DNA of 64,000 nt from Notamacropus eugenii (Eukaryota; Chordata; Mammalia; Diprotodontia; Macropodidae): the NCBI RefSeq assembly GCF_028372415.1, contig NC_092873.1, positions 351,643,890-351,707,889 on the forward strand. Reading direction: 5' to 3'. Both the position numbers and the translations under genes were made by a program. Below are positions 10,836 to 33,899 of the stretch, in pieces (positions within the stretch are counted from its first letter, which is position 1; every line of letters starts with the position of its first letter). Below the pieces are notes generated by a model. That model worked only from the letters and a program-made list of their open reading frames with translations, was not told the origin of the DNA and made no database searches.

Positions 10836-12040
10836 TAGAAGGCAGTAACCATCTATGCAGTTAGCCCAGTCGGGCTGTCCAGAGTCGGGTCCTGACAGTC
10901 CGACAGTGCACACCTATTTGAGGGGAGCCAGACAGTTAGTCCTACCTGACATCGGATGTCAGCATCAGGGCTTCCAAGATAATGCCTATCCCATCATCAC
11001 CATAATTATTTTTGTGGTGAGGCTGTTCTGGGAGGGGAGGGGTGAGGTATTTAAATAGTTGCTTTCTGTCCCTGCCACCAATGTGCAAGAATGCCTCTCC
11101 CCGGAAACCTTCCCAACATCCTCTGGTTCCCAAGAAAATACCTCCTTCCATCTCCCTGCTGGGAAGGAAGAACGCACTCAGCCCCCTGTCCACCTGCCTG
11201 CTTCTGGTTGACTGAGTTTGCACCCAGTGCCCCCTACAGAGCTCCCTTCCCCACCCAGTTACAAAAAAGGGGGGAGTTTGGAAGAGCCAGGGAAGTTGTA
11301 GCCCTCTGGTGGTGGGACGAGGTAGCGTCCAGTCCCAACTCTCCTAGCAGTCCCGCCCTCCACCCCCTATCTATGCAGCAAGAGGCCAGTGACCTCTCCA
11401 CAGCCTAGGCAGGAGCTGGGCCCCCTCCCCTCCACTTAACCCCGTCTCGGATTGTTTGGAACTCAAAGCCATGATGTTTTTAAGCAGAGCCAGCGCAAGC
11501 CCAAGGTCCCCCTCCCTTTTCTCCCAGCTGTGTTTGAGAGCTATAAAGGAAGTGAAGGGGGAAAAGGCATCTGAATGAGGTCTCCTTTGTGTGGAAGGCA
11601 GCAGGAGGGAGGTCGCCAGGCAAATGACCAGCTTTTTATTTTTTTCTTCTGAGCCTTCTTGTGGAAGCAGAGTCCTTAAACACAGGGCACATAGGTAGTC
11701 TCTGCTCTCAGGGAACTCCCAATGTAGTGGGAGACAGCAGCAAGGTAACATCCAGAAAGAGAATAAGGCCTAAAGGTCCCCCAAATCTAGAGATAGGAGG
11801 CATGATCTGATCCAACCAATTTAACACACATGAAATGATTTGCCCAAGTCACCTAACAAAAGTTTTCTAGAAGGATGTTTTGGGTTGTTGCCTTAGTGGG
11901 GGGGGATCTATTCCAAGGTTGGGGATGATGTTCATATAGTGGACTCCCAATTGTTGGTGTTGAAAATTAGAGATGAGAGAGGAGGATCAGAACAAAGACA
12001 AAGGTAACTTCATATTCTCTGCCCCAAGCAGGAATAGTCA
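10836..12040. other. Intergenic DNA between PHOSPHO1 and ABI3 (tail-to-tail)
   Basis: The two genes converge here. Apart from a MIR-like fragment around 11780-11870 I see nothing recognisable. Open frames on both strands, the longest 126 codons, have no family resemblance. Confidence 0.5.
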
Positions 12041-12057
12041 AGAGTTTTAACAGGGTT

Positions 12058-12063
12058 TTTATT
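12058..12063 (-). terminator. ABI3: Candidate ABI3 polyadenylation signal
   Basis: AATAAA on the minus strand lies about 420 bases downstream of the ABI3 stop. A second AATAAA on the same strand at 12306-12311 is closer to the stop and could give a shorter 3' UTR. Confidence 0.5.
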
Positions 12064-12479
12064 CAAAGTGGGACTGAAAATAATCTCTGCTCTTGGAGAC
12101 ATGGTCACCAAATTTCGAACCATAATTCTCACGCACCAACGAAACATTTGTCAGCACCATCCCGTGTACTTGGCCTCTCCATCTCTCCAACTCCCCAGCC
12201 CAGACAATTTCACAACAGCCTGCAAGACAAAGAGTTAGTCTTACTTGGTATCTTGGAGTTGATGCCTGATTTCTGTTTTTGTCCAACTTAATGTTTTTCT
12301 TTCCCTTTATTTGGCCCAATTTTGTCTGGAGGCACAGGGGAAAGCTTGCCTAAAGGGCTGAAGTTACTGGGAATACTGGGAAAAGGGTAATGCCCTGGGC
12401 ACAAGGGAAAGGTAGATAATAGCATCACTTTGTCCCTTTTTTGGTACCAGAATTCCTGGGTGGCATGAAGTCCAGGCGC

Positions 12480-25030
<12,551 letters not shown>

Positions 25031-25260
25031 GACTCCACTCAGCCCCTGGCCAGAAGGGAAGGGTGAGGCAGGGGCTTAATTGGGTGTCACTCCTCCCTCC
25101 CTCCTAAACTTACCCCCCTCTGAGGAAACCAAAGCTGAATCTGCTCCCAGGCCCCAGAGAGGAAGCCAGGGTGTGTGTGTATATGTGTGTGGGGAGGGGG
25201 GATAGGGAGGAGAGAGCTGGGAGGCTGAGGAGGAAGAGGCTGGTCCTACTGCTGGGGGAG

Positions 25261-25262
<2 letters not shown>

Positions 25263-25328
<66 letters not shown>
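25263..25328. repeat. Long (GT)n microsatellite upstream of ABI3
   Basis: About 33 GT units form the longest simple repeat in the window, around 450 bases upstream of the ABI3 start codon. The translated frames across it are artefacts. Confidence 0.95.
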
Positions 25329-25332
<4 letters not shown>

Positions 25333-25442
25333 CACTTAAGGGGGTGGGGAGATGGGAAGAGGGCAGAGGGTGGGGGCTTCCTTGGCAAGCTCAGAGATGA
25401 GTCACTGGGGGGGCTGGTAAGCTGGGAAGATTAGGACCTGGA

Positions 25443-25705
25443 GATAATAATAAATAATAATAGCTGGTATTCACTTAGTACTTAAAAGTTTGCAAAGGAT
25501 TTTACATGTGTTATCTCATTTGATCTTCACAGTAGTTCTGTGAATTGAGTGCTATTAATATCCCTATTTTGTAGATGGGAAACTGCCTCAAGAGAGTTTA
25601 ACTGACTTACCTAATGTCAAATAGCTAGTAAGTGTCTGAGGCAGGATTTGAACTTGGATCTCCCCAGCTCCAGGTCCAGCACATCATTATCTAGCTGTCC
25701 CTAGG
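25443..25705 (-). repeat. tRNA-derived SINE
   Basis: The plus strand shows ggtattcacttagtacttaa, gttatctcatttgatcttca, tttgtagatgggaaactgcc and catcattatctagctgtccc, the complement of a full-length copy. Confidence 0.8.
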
Positions 25706-25894
25706 ATAAAAGCTAGGAGTCTGTAAGGGTGCGGGGCTGAAGGATGCTGTTTTTTTGTCTCCACTGAATGGAGATTCATGGAATGGAAATAGATAAGGGT
25801 ATCAAAATTAAAGCCCAGGAATCCTCTAGGAGTTACATGAAGTCTCTGAAGCATTATTATTATGGAGGGTGGAGACCCACTTCTCTGTGCCCAA

Positions 25895-26080
25895 TAAAGG
25901 ATCATAGGATCACAGATTTCCAGCTAGAAGAAACCTTAGTGGTTCTGTTCAACTCCCTCATTTTACAGTTAAAGAAACTGAGGCACTGAGAATTTAAGTG
26001 ACATGTCCAAGTAGGATGAGGTAGGGTAGCATTTGAACCCAGGTCTTCTGTCTGACTTTGAGTCCGTTGCTCTCTGCTGG
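25895..26080 (-). repeat. MIR-type SINE
   Basis: It has ggatcataggatcacagatt, tcattttacagttaaagaaa and tttgaacccaggtcttctgt. Confidence 0.75.
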
Positions 26081-26234
26081 GCCAAGAGAAAACATACTCA
26101 TGGTGCTTGGAGGTTACATATTCTAATTCTAGCAGAAACTTGCCATTTCAGGGAGGCAGTGTGGTAAAGAGGAAGGAACCCTGGGCCAGATGTTAAAAGC
26201 TCTGGATTCTAATGCTGGCTCTGCCTAATATTAA

Positions 26235-26472
26235 CCTGTGTGACCTTGAGTACCGGGCCTAGGAGTCAGGAAAACTCAGCTTTGTGAGTTCAAATCTAGC
26301 CTCAGACACTTCCTAGTTGTGTGACCTTGGGCAAATCACTTAACTCTGTTTGCCTCAGTTTCCTCATCTGTAAAATGAGCTAGAGAAATGGTAAACCTCT
26401 CCGGTACTTTTGCCAAGAGAACCCCAAATGGGGTCACAAAGAGTCAGACACAAGAGAAAAAAAATGACTGAA
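26235..26472 (+). repeat. MAR1-type SINE
   Basis: It has gttcaaatctagcctcagac, gtgaccttgggcaaatcact, ccccaaatggggtcacaaag and an A-rich end followed by tgactgaact. Confidence 0.85.
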
Positions 26473-26619
26473 CTCACTTTGGGTAAGTCTTCCTCTTTCT
26501 AGGCATGTTTCTTCATTGGTAAAATAAGAGGATGGGACGGGAATTCCTTTAGTGTTCCTTCCAACCTTAACGTTCTATGCATGTGAGCGGACAGTAGACC
26601 CTAAAACCCTGTGCTCGGC

Positions 26620-27170
26620 ACAGCTGCCAAAATTATCTTCCTAGGGCACAAATATTACAATGTTACCAGCTCACAACTTCAGTAGTCCCCTTTGCTTCTA
26701 GAATACAAAGAAAGCTCCTCCCCCTGACATTCAAGGTTTTCTAAAGTCTTTTTAATCTCTTTCACTTTCTTTATGTTCCAGTCAAAGAGAATGACTTTAG
26801 CTGTTTGCCGAAACTTGACATTACACCTTCTACCTCCATGACTTTGTCCAGGCATTTCTCCATGCCTGGAACGAATTTGTTTTCTCATCTCCTCCTTTCC
26901 AAATTCTTCTCTTATTTCAAAACTCTTCACAATACCTTCTTCCAAGAAGCCTTCTCAGATCCTCTCCAGGTAAAAGTCTTCTCTCCTCAGTGTTCTAGAG
27001 TACTTTGTCTGGATCTTTCCTTGGTCCATATAAGGCCCTATCTTGTATTTCAGTCATGTACATGTAGCTCCTCTGCTCTGCCCACCCCCAGAAGCATGTA
27101 AGTAGCACGTAAGCTCCTTGAAGTCAGGAACTATGTTATTATCATCAGCACCATGCTAAGTACTGAATTT
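26620..27170 (+). mobile_element. L2 LINE, 3' end
   Basis: The sequence follows the L2 3' coding and UTR order: aaaattatcttcctagggca, aggcatttctccatgcctgg, taccttcttccaagaagcct and gtaagctccttgaagtcagg, ending near the atgctaagtact block. It is old and has no open frame of significance. Confidence 0.7.
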
Positions 27171-27978
27171 TGATTTGCTGTCTTCCCAACAGCAGGAAAG
27201 AAGCTAAGCTTCCTCACCATTTCCATTCCTCCTTAACTCCAGAGCGAATCGAGATTGGTTTTGCCACCCAGATAAAAAGCAAAGGGATGGACAAGGTGAC
27301 CCCTCAAGGACCCTCGCACATTTTTAGATTGCCTTCCTCTACTTTTGGAGTCTAACCCTGGATGAAGTGAGCATGAAGGCAGAGAACTCTGAGAACCCTT
27401 GGGAGTAGACTCAAAGGAAAATAAATATATGGTCCCTGACCCCAGAATTATGAACATACACCCAGGACAGAGAAAGAGGCAGAGAGAAATAGAACTAGGG
27501 AAACAAAGAAATGAAATGCAAACTGGAGAAAAAAGCTAAGATGACCCTAAAGAGGAGTGATTGTAGTTAGGTGGGAGTAATCATGGAAGATTTCGAGGAG
27601 GAAGAGAATGTACCAAATGGAGACTGATGAGATGAGATCATCTGTGGAGTGTATAAATGCTAGCTATTATTAGTTATTATTTAAAGCAGGGCTAGAAAGA
27701 GCAGGACAGAAGTGGGGGAAAAGGGAATGGCTTTCTCTGTCTCTCCTTTTGCCCTCAGTTCAGGAAAAAGCTTGTTTGAAGGCTCAGGATTAAGAAAGCT
27801 AAGGGGTTGGAAGGATATTAGTGCAGGTTAGCTAGATGCGCAGAGAATTCAGAGGTGAGCTGAGGAGAGGGGGGAAGAGTTCAAAAGAACAAGATGAGAG
27901 GAAAAATTGGAGAATCTGAGCTGGAATAAGAGTTAATGCAACCAGAACCCTGGAGGAATCAGAATTAGGAGGAGGAGG

Positions 27979-28462
27979 CAGCTAGGTGCTGCAGTGGACA
28001 GAGCACTGGACCTAGAGTCAGGAATTTTGTTATTTGCTTGTTTCAGTCATGTCTGACTTCATGACCCCATTTGAGGGTTTTCTTGTCAAAGATAGCTGGA
28101 GTGGGTTGTCCATTTCTCTGTCCAGTTGATTTTAAGATGCAGAAAAAAGAGTAAAAAGGGATTAAAGATTTGCCAAAGGTTAGCACAGCTAAGTAAGTAG
28201 TATGAGGACAGAATTCGAAACTCAGGTTTTTCTTGACTCTTGGCTGGGACAGCTGGTGATGAGCTGTCCTGAAGTCAAGAATACCTGAGTTTGAATTCAG
28301 TCTCATATACTTATTAGCTGTGTAACCATGGACAAATCACTTAATCTTTTTTTTTTTTTTTGCCTTAATCCACTGGAAGAGAAAATGGCAAACCACTCCA
28401 GTATCTTTGCCAAGAAAACCTCAAATGGATCGTAAGAGTTGAACACAACTGAACAACGACAA
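27979..28462 (+). repeat. SINE split by a second, inverted SINE
   Basis: An outer plus-strand MAR1-type SINE begins ggcagctaggtgctgcagtg and resumes at about 28273 with gtcaagaatacctgagtttg. A minus-strand MAR1-type SINE (28026-28272) interrupts it. The inner copy is flanked by agtcaggaat (28016-28025) and agtcaagaat (28273-28282), a 9-of-10 target-site duplication. Confidence 0.85.
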
Positions 28463-28519
28463 AGTGATGGGTAGGACTAGGAAGCAGGAAGATCACTTAG
28501 GTTGTTTCTAAAGTCACTT

Positions 28520-28880
28520 GGATATCCAAAGTTACAGGATCCTACAGTTAGGACATTAGAGACTAAAGGCCAATATATATCTGACTAAGAATGCCCCTTA
28601 CAATGACCCTTAAAGTGGTTATCAAACCTTCCTCCCGAAGACCCTGATCACAGGGAATCTACTACCCCTTGAGGCATCACATTCCACTTCTGAGTGTCTC
28701 TAAGTATTAGGAGCTTTTTTCTTATATGAAGTTCAAATTGACCTTTTCGAACCTTCCACCCTGGTCCAGCAGACCAAGTCTGATGCAGCCCTTTAAATAC
28801 TCGAAGGCACCAATCATGTGTTAGCAGTCTTTTCTTCTGTAGACTAAGCATCCTCAGTGACTCATTTGGAGATGATCAGT
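28520..28880 (-). mobile_element. L3/CR1-like LINE fragment
   Basis: The plus strand has cagggaatctactacccctt, aggcatcacattccacttct, gcagccctttaaatactcga and ctgtagactaagcatcctca. This is the complement of the CR1/L3 3' region seen in plus orientation at 40600-41195. Confidence 0.75.
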
Positions 28881-28899
28881 GTGCTAGTTTGGGACAGGT

Positions 28900-29140
28900 A
28901 TCAATTCCTTTCCATTCCCAGTGGGGGCTCAGGTCTCTTAATAGGCTTATTACTTCAAGTCTATTAATCAGCTTAAGGATCAGAGGTTTGTGCCTTAAGA
29001 CCATCTGCTGCTTTGACAGAGAAATCTTCAGTGGAAAAGAAGAGGATCAGGCAATATTGTGTCCAGGACTGAGACAGATGCCTCTTGAAAATTTCAGGAC
29101 AGCACCCCACCACCACCACTACACATAGGCACATACACAG
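28900..29140 (+). other. GNGT2: Possible 5' untranslated exon of GNGT2
   Basis: A strong splice donor (ACACAG/GTAAGGAC) lies at 29141, about 430 bases upstream of the exon with the start codon. The sequence before it is not an obvious repeat. Human GNGT2 has 5' non-coding exons, so this is a reasonable but unproved assignment. Confidence 0.35.
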
Positions 29141-29593
29141 GTAAGGACTAGGGTGGACTTGCTTGGGGGCTACATTTGCATAGTATGAGTTAGGCAGTTG
29201 GCTATAAATTCCTAGGAGTCTCCCTATAAATCATTTTCAAGGGCTTGTGGAACACGAAATACACTTATTGGGGTTAATTAGCCCATGATTGTCACCCACA
29301 TTTTTCAAGATGGGGGGAAAAGCCTCAAACCAAAATTGACCTTTTCTCCTTCCTCCACCTCTTTCACATGTGTGACTGGGAGAATTCCCTTCATCAGGCT
29401 GGAAGCTCCTTGCATATGGAGAATAGGGTCTACTTTTGCTTCATCCTGAATGAAGGGATATAGAATCATAGGAGAGGGAGTGTAATAGTTTCATTTGGTG
29501 GTGACTAGGGGCATAGAAGCTGCTTGGTGTGATAGAGGCATTCATAATATGAAGTCATATATCCTTATAGGGTTTCTGTTTCTTTGGAGTGAC

Positions 29594-30533
29594 ATGGCTC
29601 AGGATCTCACTGAGAAGGAGCTGTTAAAAATGCAGATCGATCAACTTAAGAAGGAAGTGAAGAATGAAAGAGCCATGGTGAGTATCTCCCTCCTTCCCTT
29701 GTTTTCTCTATCCTCTCATCTTCATGATAGGAGAGGGATACACAGGAATTGATGGGGGGAAAGGATAAAGAGGGGGTGGAAACTCCTTTCTAAGGAGCTG
29801 GAATCAGGGGAGTGATTGAGGAAGTTGGGACTGCAAAAACGGTGATGGATAAGATAGACCTACCAAGGTTCTCTAAACAAGAGAAAGAGATCCTTTGGCT
29901 CAATGTGGCCCCGTAGATATGAGTGTCTATACCCCTGCTTCCAAGCTGTCAATGCACATAGATAAGACTAAATAGATAAAATCATTTGAGGAATTTAGGG
30001 GCAGGTATGGAGTCTAGTAGATGGAATACTAGCCCTAAAATCAGGAGAACCTGAGTTCAAATGTGGCTTAGACATTAGCTGTATGACCCTGGACAAGGTC
30101 ACTTAACCTTGTTTGCCTCAGTTTCCTTATCTGTAAAATGAGCTGGAGACAGAAATGGCAATCCATTCTAGTATCATTGCCAAGAAAACCACAAATGGGG
30201 TCATGGATAGTGACATGACTAATCAAAAAAGTTAGTCAACCCACAGAAGTAAGACTAAATCTTTGTGATTAAAGTCATTCACATCCTTTCTCAGTTGCTG
30301 ACTGAATTCTTTCAGATGCCTGACCACCATCCTTCCTGCATTAGGGAAAGTCCCTGCTTATCCTAGCCAAGGATCTCAAAGCAAGGATACTTTTTTTTCC
30401 TTTACAGATTTCCAAAACAGGGAAGGAACTTAAGGACTATGTGGAAGCCAACGCTGGAGATGACCCGCTCCTTAAAGGCATCCCTGAGGACAAAAATCCC
30501 TTTAAGGAGAAAGGTGGCTGTATGATAAGCTGA
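29594..30533 (+). CDS. GNGT2: GNGT2, G protein gamma subunit T2 (cone/gamma-8)
   Basis: Coding exons 29594-29677 and 30408-30533 encode 69 residues, the same length as human GNGT2. Gamma-T2 pairs with a G-beta subunit and the cone transducin alpha subunit in cone phototransduction, and it is also expressed in leukocytes. The protein reads MAQDLTEKELLKMQIDQLKK onward. It has the short amphipathic helix that coils with G-beta, the GIPEDKNPFKEKGGC segment common to G-gammas, and a C-terminal CMIS box. A final Ser predicts farnesylation. Human has CLIS, so the change is conservative. The first coding exon follows an acceptor at 29569-29570 and ends at GTGAGT; the second follows a T-rich tract and CAG at 30405-30407. 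A MAR1-type SINE lies in the intron between them. Confidence 0.96.
29999..30230 (+). repeat. MAR1-type SINE in GNGT2 intron
   Basis: It has gaacctgagttcaaatgtgg, tgaccctggacaaggtcact, cctcagtttccttatctgta and accacaaatggggtcatgga. Confidence 0.85.
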
Positions 30534-30790
30534 CCACTCTTCTCCTCCATCCTACACCTCACCCCAAGGGCCAGATTTTCCCTAGTCCCCTAGTTGGTCA
30601 CCTACAGACCCCAAACCCCAGGCAACCAAATATCATTCTACTCTACCCTGACAATTCCATTGACCCTCTTCCAAGGTCACACCCATTCTTTTCTAGTTAA
30701 CTAATTGGATGTTAAAGCCTTGCTGTACTGGGCCAATGTAAGTTCAGCCAGGAAAATTGCTACTAGCTCAATCCAAAATATCTGGAAGAC

Positions 30791-30814
30791 AATAAAATAT
30801 TAGAAATGAATAAA
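30791..30814 (+). terminator. GNGT2: GNGT2 polyadenylation signals
   Basis: Two AATAAA hexamers, at 30791-30796 and 30809-30814, lie about 260-280 bases after the GNGT2 stop. Either would give a short 3' UTR of ordinary size. Confidence 0.65.
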
Positions 30815-31780
30815 TTTAAAATAATTTATTAAGTGCTAACCGTGTGCCAAACTTTGTTCGAAGTATCAGAGATATGTAGAGAAAAATGAAACGTTCCCTA
30901 TGTTCAGGGAACTCACATTTTAACTGGGAGATGGAAGGGTCCAGAAGTCCTAAGGGCATATCAGCATATCATATGGCAACTCTAATGGGCCTGGAGGGAG
31001 TAGGGGTAGGACAGGTGGCAAAATATCCAGCTCCTCTATCTTATTGGAAGATAAGGAAGATCTGAATAGAGGAAACTCTAGAATGGAAGTCCCATCACCA
31101 CTGGAAGATAGAATAGGGTGGGAATGGAACAAAGTTAATGTCTAGACAGGAGGGGGAAAAGAGAAGGGGACATTGGCAAGAAGGTTGGAGGAGAAGGGCA
31201 TCCCAAAGCATTTGTTCCACTGGGTTCTCCATTGCCAGGCTGTTCTAGGTGATGTGGGGCAGGGCAAGGGGGAGGAAAGCCTACCCTCTCCATCCCTAGT
31301 GATAGATAGTCCTCTTTTTTTCTGTCTCTTCTTCCTGACCCAATATAGCATAATAGAAAAAGCCCAGAACATGAAGTCTGGAAAACTGGGTTCAAATCTA
31401 GACTCTTACTGTGTGACCTCAGGCAAGCCCCTTAAACTTTCTGAGCCCCTCTTCCCTAATTTGTGGGATAAGGAGAATTACAACACTTAATTTAATGCAG
31501 TGTTTTGAGACAAAGCATAAAGCATGAAAGAAGTGTGAGCTTGATTAGCTCACAACTAAATTTGGGTCAAGGAGACCGTCAGTCTCACCTTCCATGGGTT
31601 TCCTCCTCTGTAAGAAGAAGGACTTGATATGGACTCTATGAAGTTGATTCCTCTTAGTTATAAATTCTACAATCTCTCTTCTCCAAATGCAGCACTCCTT
31701 CAGTTCTAGACACAATCTCTAAATGAGCCCAAGATGCTAGAATCATAAGATACCAAAGTCAGAAGTTAGTCCCCTTTTTA
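30815..31780. other. Intergenic DNA right of GNGT2, with repeats
   Basis: An old L2/MIR-like repeat begins near 30820 (tttattaagtgctaaccgtg). A plus-strand MIR-type SINE lies at about 31340-31520 (ttactgtgtgacctcaggca). Nothing else is recognised. Confidence 0.55.
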
Positions 31781-31784
31781 AAGG

Positions 31785-31985
31785 CTAGAGTTCTTAACCT
31801 TTTAGTATCATAGACCTCTTTGCAGTCTGACAAAGTTTTCTCAGAATGTTTTTAAATAACAGAAGGAAATGCTAAAATGTACTTAGAGGTTAGTGAAAAT
31901 AAAGATGATTTTTTTTCTCCTGTTCAAGTTCATGGATCCCTGGAAATCCATCCAAAATTCTTGAGTTAACACTGGCATAAGGTCA
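31785..31985. mobile_element. hAT (Charlie-like) MITE
   Basis: It starts gagttcttaaccttttagta and ends near ttcttgagttaacactggca, with an internal tttttaaataacagaaggaa block shared with the copy at 21115-21320. Confidence 0.65.
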
Positions 31986-31989
31986 AGTA

Positions 31990-33350
31990 GCAAGTTAATT
32001 GGGGCGGGAGGAAGGCAAGGGAAGAGGTATGTTTTACAGAGTTTTTTCTCAGTAATGCTTAGAGCTTAGGACTCTTTGGGTCCACCTCAGAGATGACCAC
32101 TACTGGCTTGGTCCTGATGTCAGAGATAATCCTCAGAGCAGGGACAGGTTCGATCATTAAAATCCACAGATAATCCATACCAGAGCGCAGATGCTATTGA
32201 ATAATAAAATGATCTCAAGGCAAGCAAGAAGGGGAAGGAAGATAAAAAAAAGAAGCCAAGGAACATAGACAGTCCACCAAAACACTGGATCTTCTTTTAC
32301 TGCTTGTTGAGAAAAGGGAATTCCATTCTCAGGCTCTGGATCAACTGGCCTCTTCTGATGACTCAAAGAATGTTTGGATGGCAGCCCAGGATTTCCAGGG
32401 TCGAGGACAGGAGGGAGGACAGAGAAAGAAGATTGAACCAGGGAATGCTTTGAAATACAGTTCCTTAGACTTGTCACACTGGACAATACTAAGGAGATCA
32501 GCCTTGCTCTTCCCATACTCCCCGCCCCATCCTGACTCTTTCATCTCTAGCTCATGACAGATTGGCAGATGGGGTAAGGAGGTGGGGGCTAGGTTGGATG
32601 GGGGGAGGAAGCTAATTCCCATGCCTTTTGGTATCTGAGAAGTTAGTCTCTCCCTGATCCTTAAACCTGTGGGGAAAATTAGCCAGAGCATTCTCCCCAG
32701 TAGAAAAAGAGGATAGAGGAGATACCCTCCATACCCCCACCTAGTCCCTGCCCTCAAACATCTACCAATCTGAACAAGGAAGGCACAAAACAAGAACCTG
32801 GGGCTAGGGTTTATGGTAGGGAACAAGATTCCCTCATGCCTTTGTCGGTTACCAAGGACTTGGGATAGGGGAAGACGATAGGAAGGGAAGATCATTTCAG
32901 AATAGAATTTCCTCCCATGTCAAGCTCTAAAGCAAGGCACTGAGAGACTTGCACGTCTAGTTCAAACCCATTAATACAGATGGGGTCATTAGCGTTAAGT
33001 GGGGCAAAAAGCAAAGAAGAGGCATAGGAATGCGGAGTCAATTCCTCTCTCTGGTCCTCAGTTTCCTTTGTGAAGGGGTTGAGCTAGATAATTTCGAAGG
33101 TATTTTCCAATAGTTGTCAAAATAAGGACATTTGGGATCCCATCCGAAAAACCAGTCTTGACAGAGAGGCATCCTCTGCATCTGAGAGATCTCCATGGTC
33201 CGTCGTGGGCGAGAGCGCTCTGCCCTCTGCTGGTCAGTCTTTAGGTCTGAGCGTAAGATTCCTAGATTGGCCCTTTCTGAAACTAACAGCCCATCAGTGG
33301 CTCAGTAATATTTTTGTTCCCCTCTTCTCAGTCTTTCTTCCAGGGCTCCT
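31990..33350. other. Non-repeat intergenic stretch
   Basis: I recognise neither a repeat family nor an exon here. A minus-strand frame of 184 codons (32341-32895) has no domain, signal or family resemblance and is probably chance. Confidence 0.4.
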
Positions 33351-33357
33351 CCACAGA

Positions 33358-33425
33358 AATAGACATAGACATAGACATATGTGTCTACACATACATACAT
33401 GTATAATATCCATACACATATACAT
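33358..33425. repeat. (ACATAG)/(ACATAT) microsatellite
   Basis: Repeated agacat and acatac units with decay toward the right. Confidence 0.75.
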
Positions 33426-33548
33426 AATATTGAAGGGATTGGTGATTTCAGTGGGGTCAGTGTGAATATTCTCTTTACTGATACAAAGCATTACCTCTCT
33501 ATTGTTTGAACAGATAGACTTCTCCTAAAATTGTTATTTTATAGCTAA

Positions 33549-33815
33549 TGACTGGGCAGTTAGGTAGTACAGTGGATAGAACTCCAGTGCTGGAGTCAGG
33601 AAGACTTGAGTTCAAATCCAGTCCAGCTATCTGGCCTCAAATCTGGTTGTGCCTGGGCAAGTCCCTTACTTCTTTTTGCCTCAGTTTTTTATCTATAAAA
33701 TGAGGCAAAGAAGGACATGGCAAACCACTTCAATGTCTCTGCCAAGAAAACCCCAAATGGGGTCACAGAGAGTTGGACACAACCGAAATAACCTAATAAT
33801 AACGAGAACAAAAAT
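33549..33815 (+). repeat. MAR1-type SINE
   Basis: It has gggcagttaggtagtacagt, ggagtcaggaagacttgagt, ccccaaatggggtcacagag and a decayed A-rich tail. There is a local duplication of the cagctatctggcctcaaatc region. Confidence 0.85.
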
Positions 33816-33899
33816 CAATGACTGATGAGTTTACCTTGAATATAGCTAGTCTGGTCCTCATTCACCAAGCATATCACTCATCAGTGGGGGGGTCTCTCT

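Noticed and set aside
25110-25434. Thr-His and Cys-Val repeat proteins on opposite strands
   Set aside because: They are translations of the (GT)n microsatellite, as are similar frames at 19.1-19.4 kb and 56.7-57.1 kb.
32341-32895. 184-codon minus-strand frame right of GNGT2
   Set aside because: No recognisable domain, no matching exon structure and no promoter evidence.
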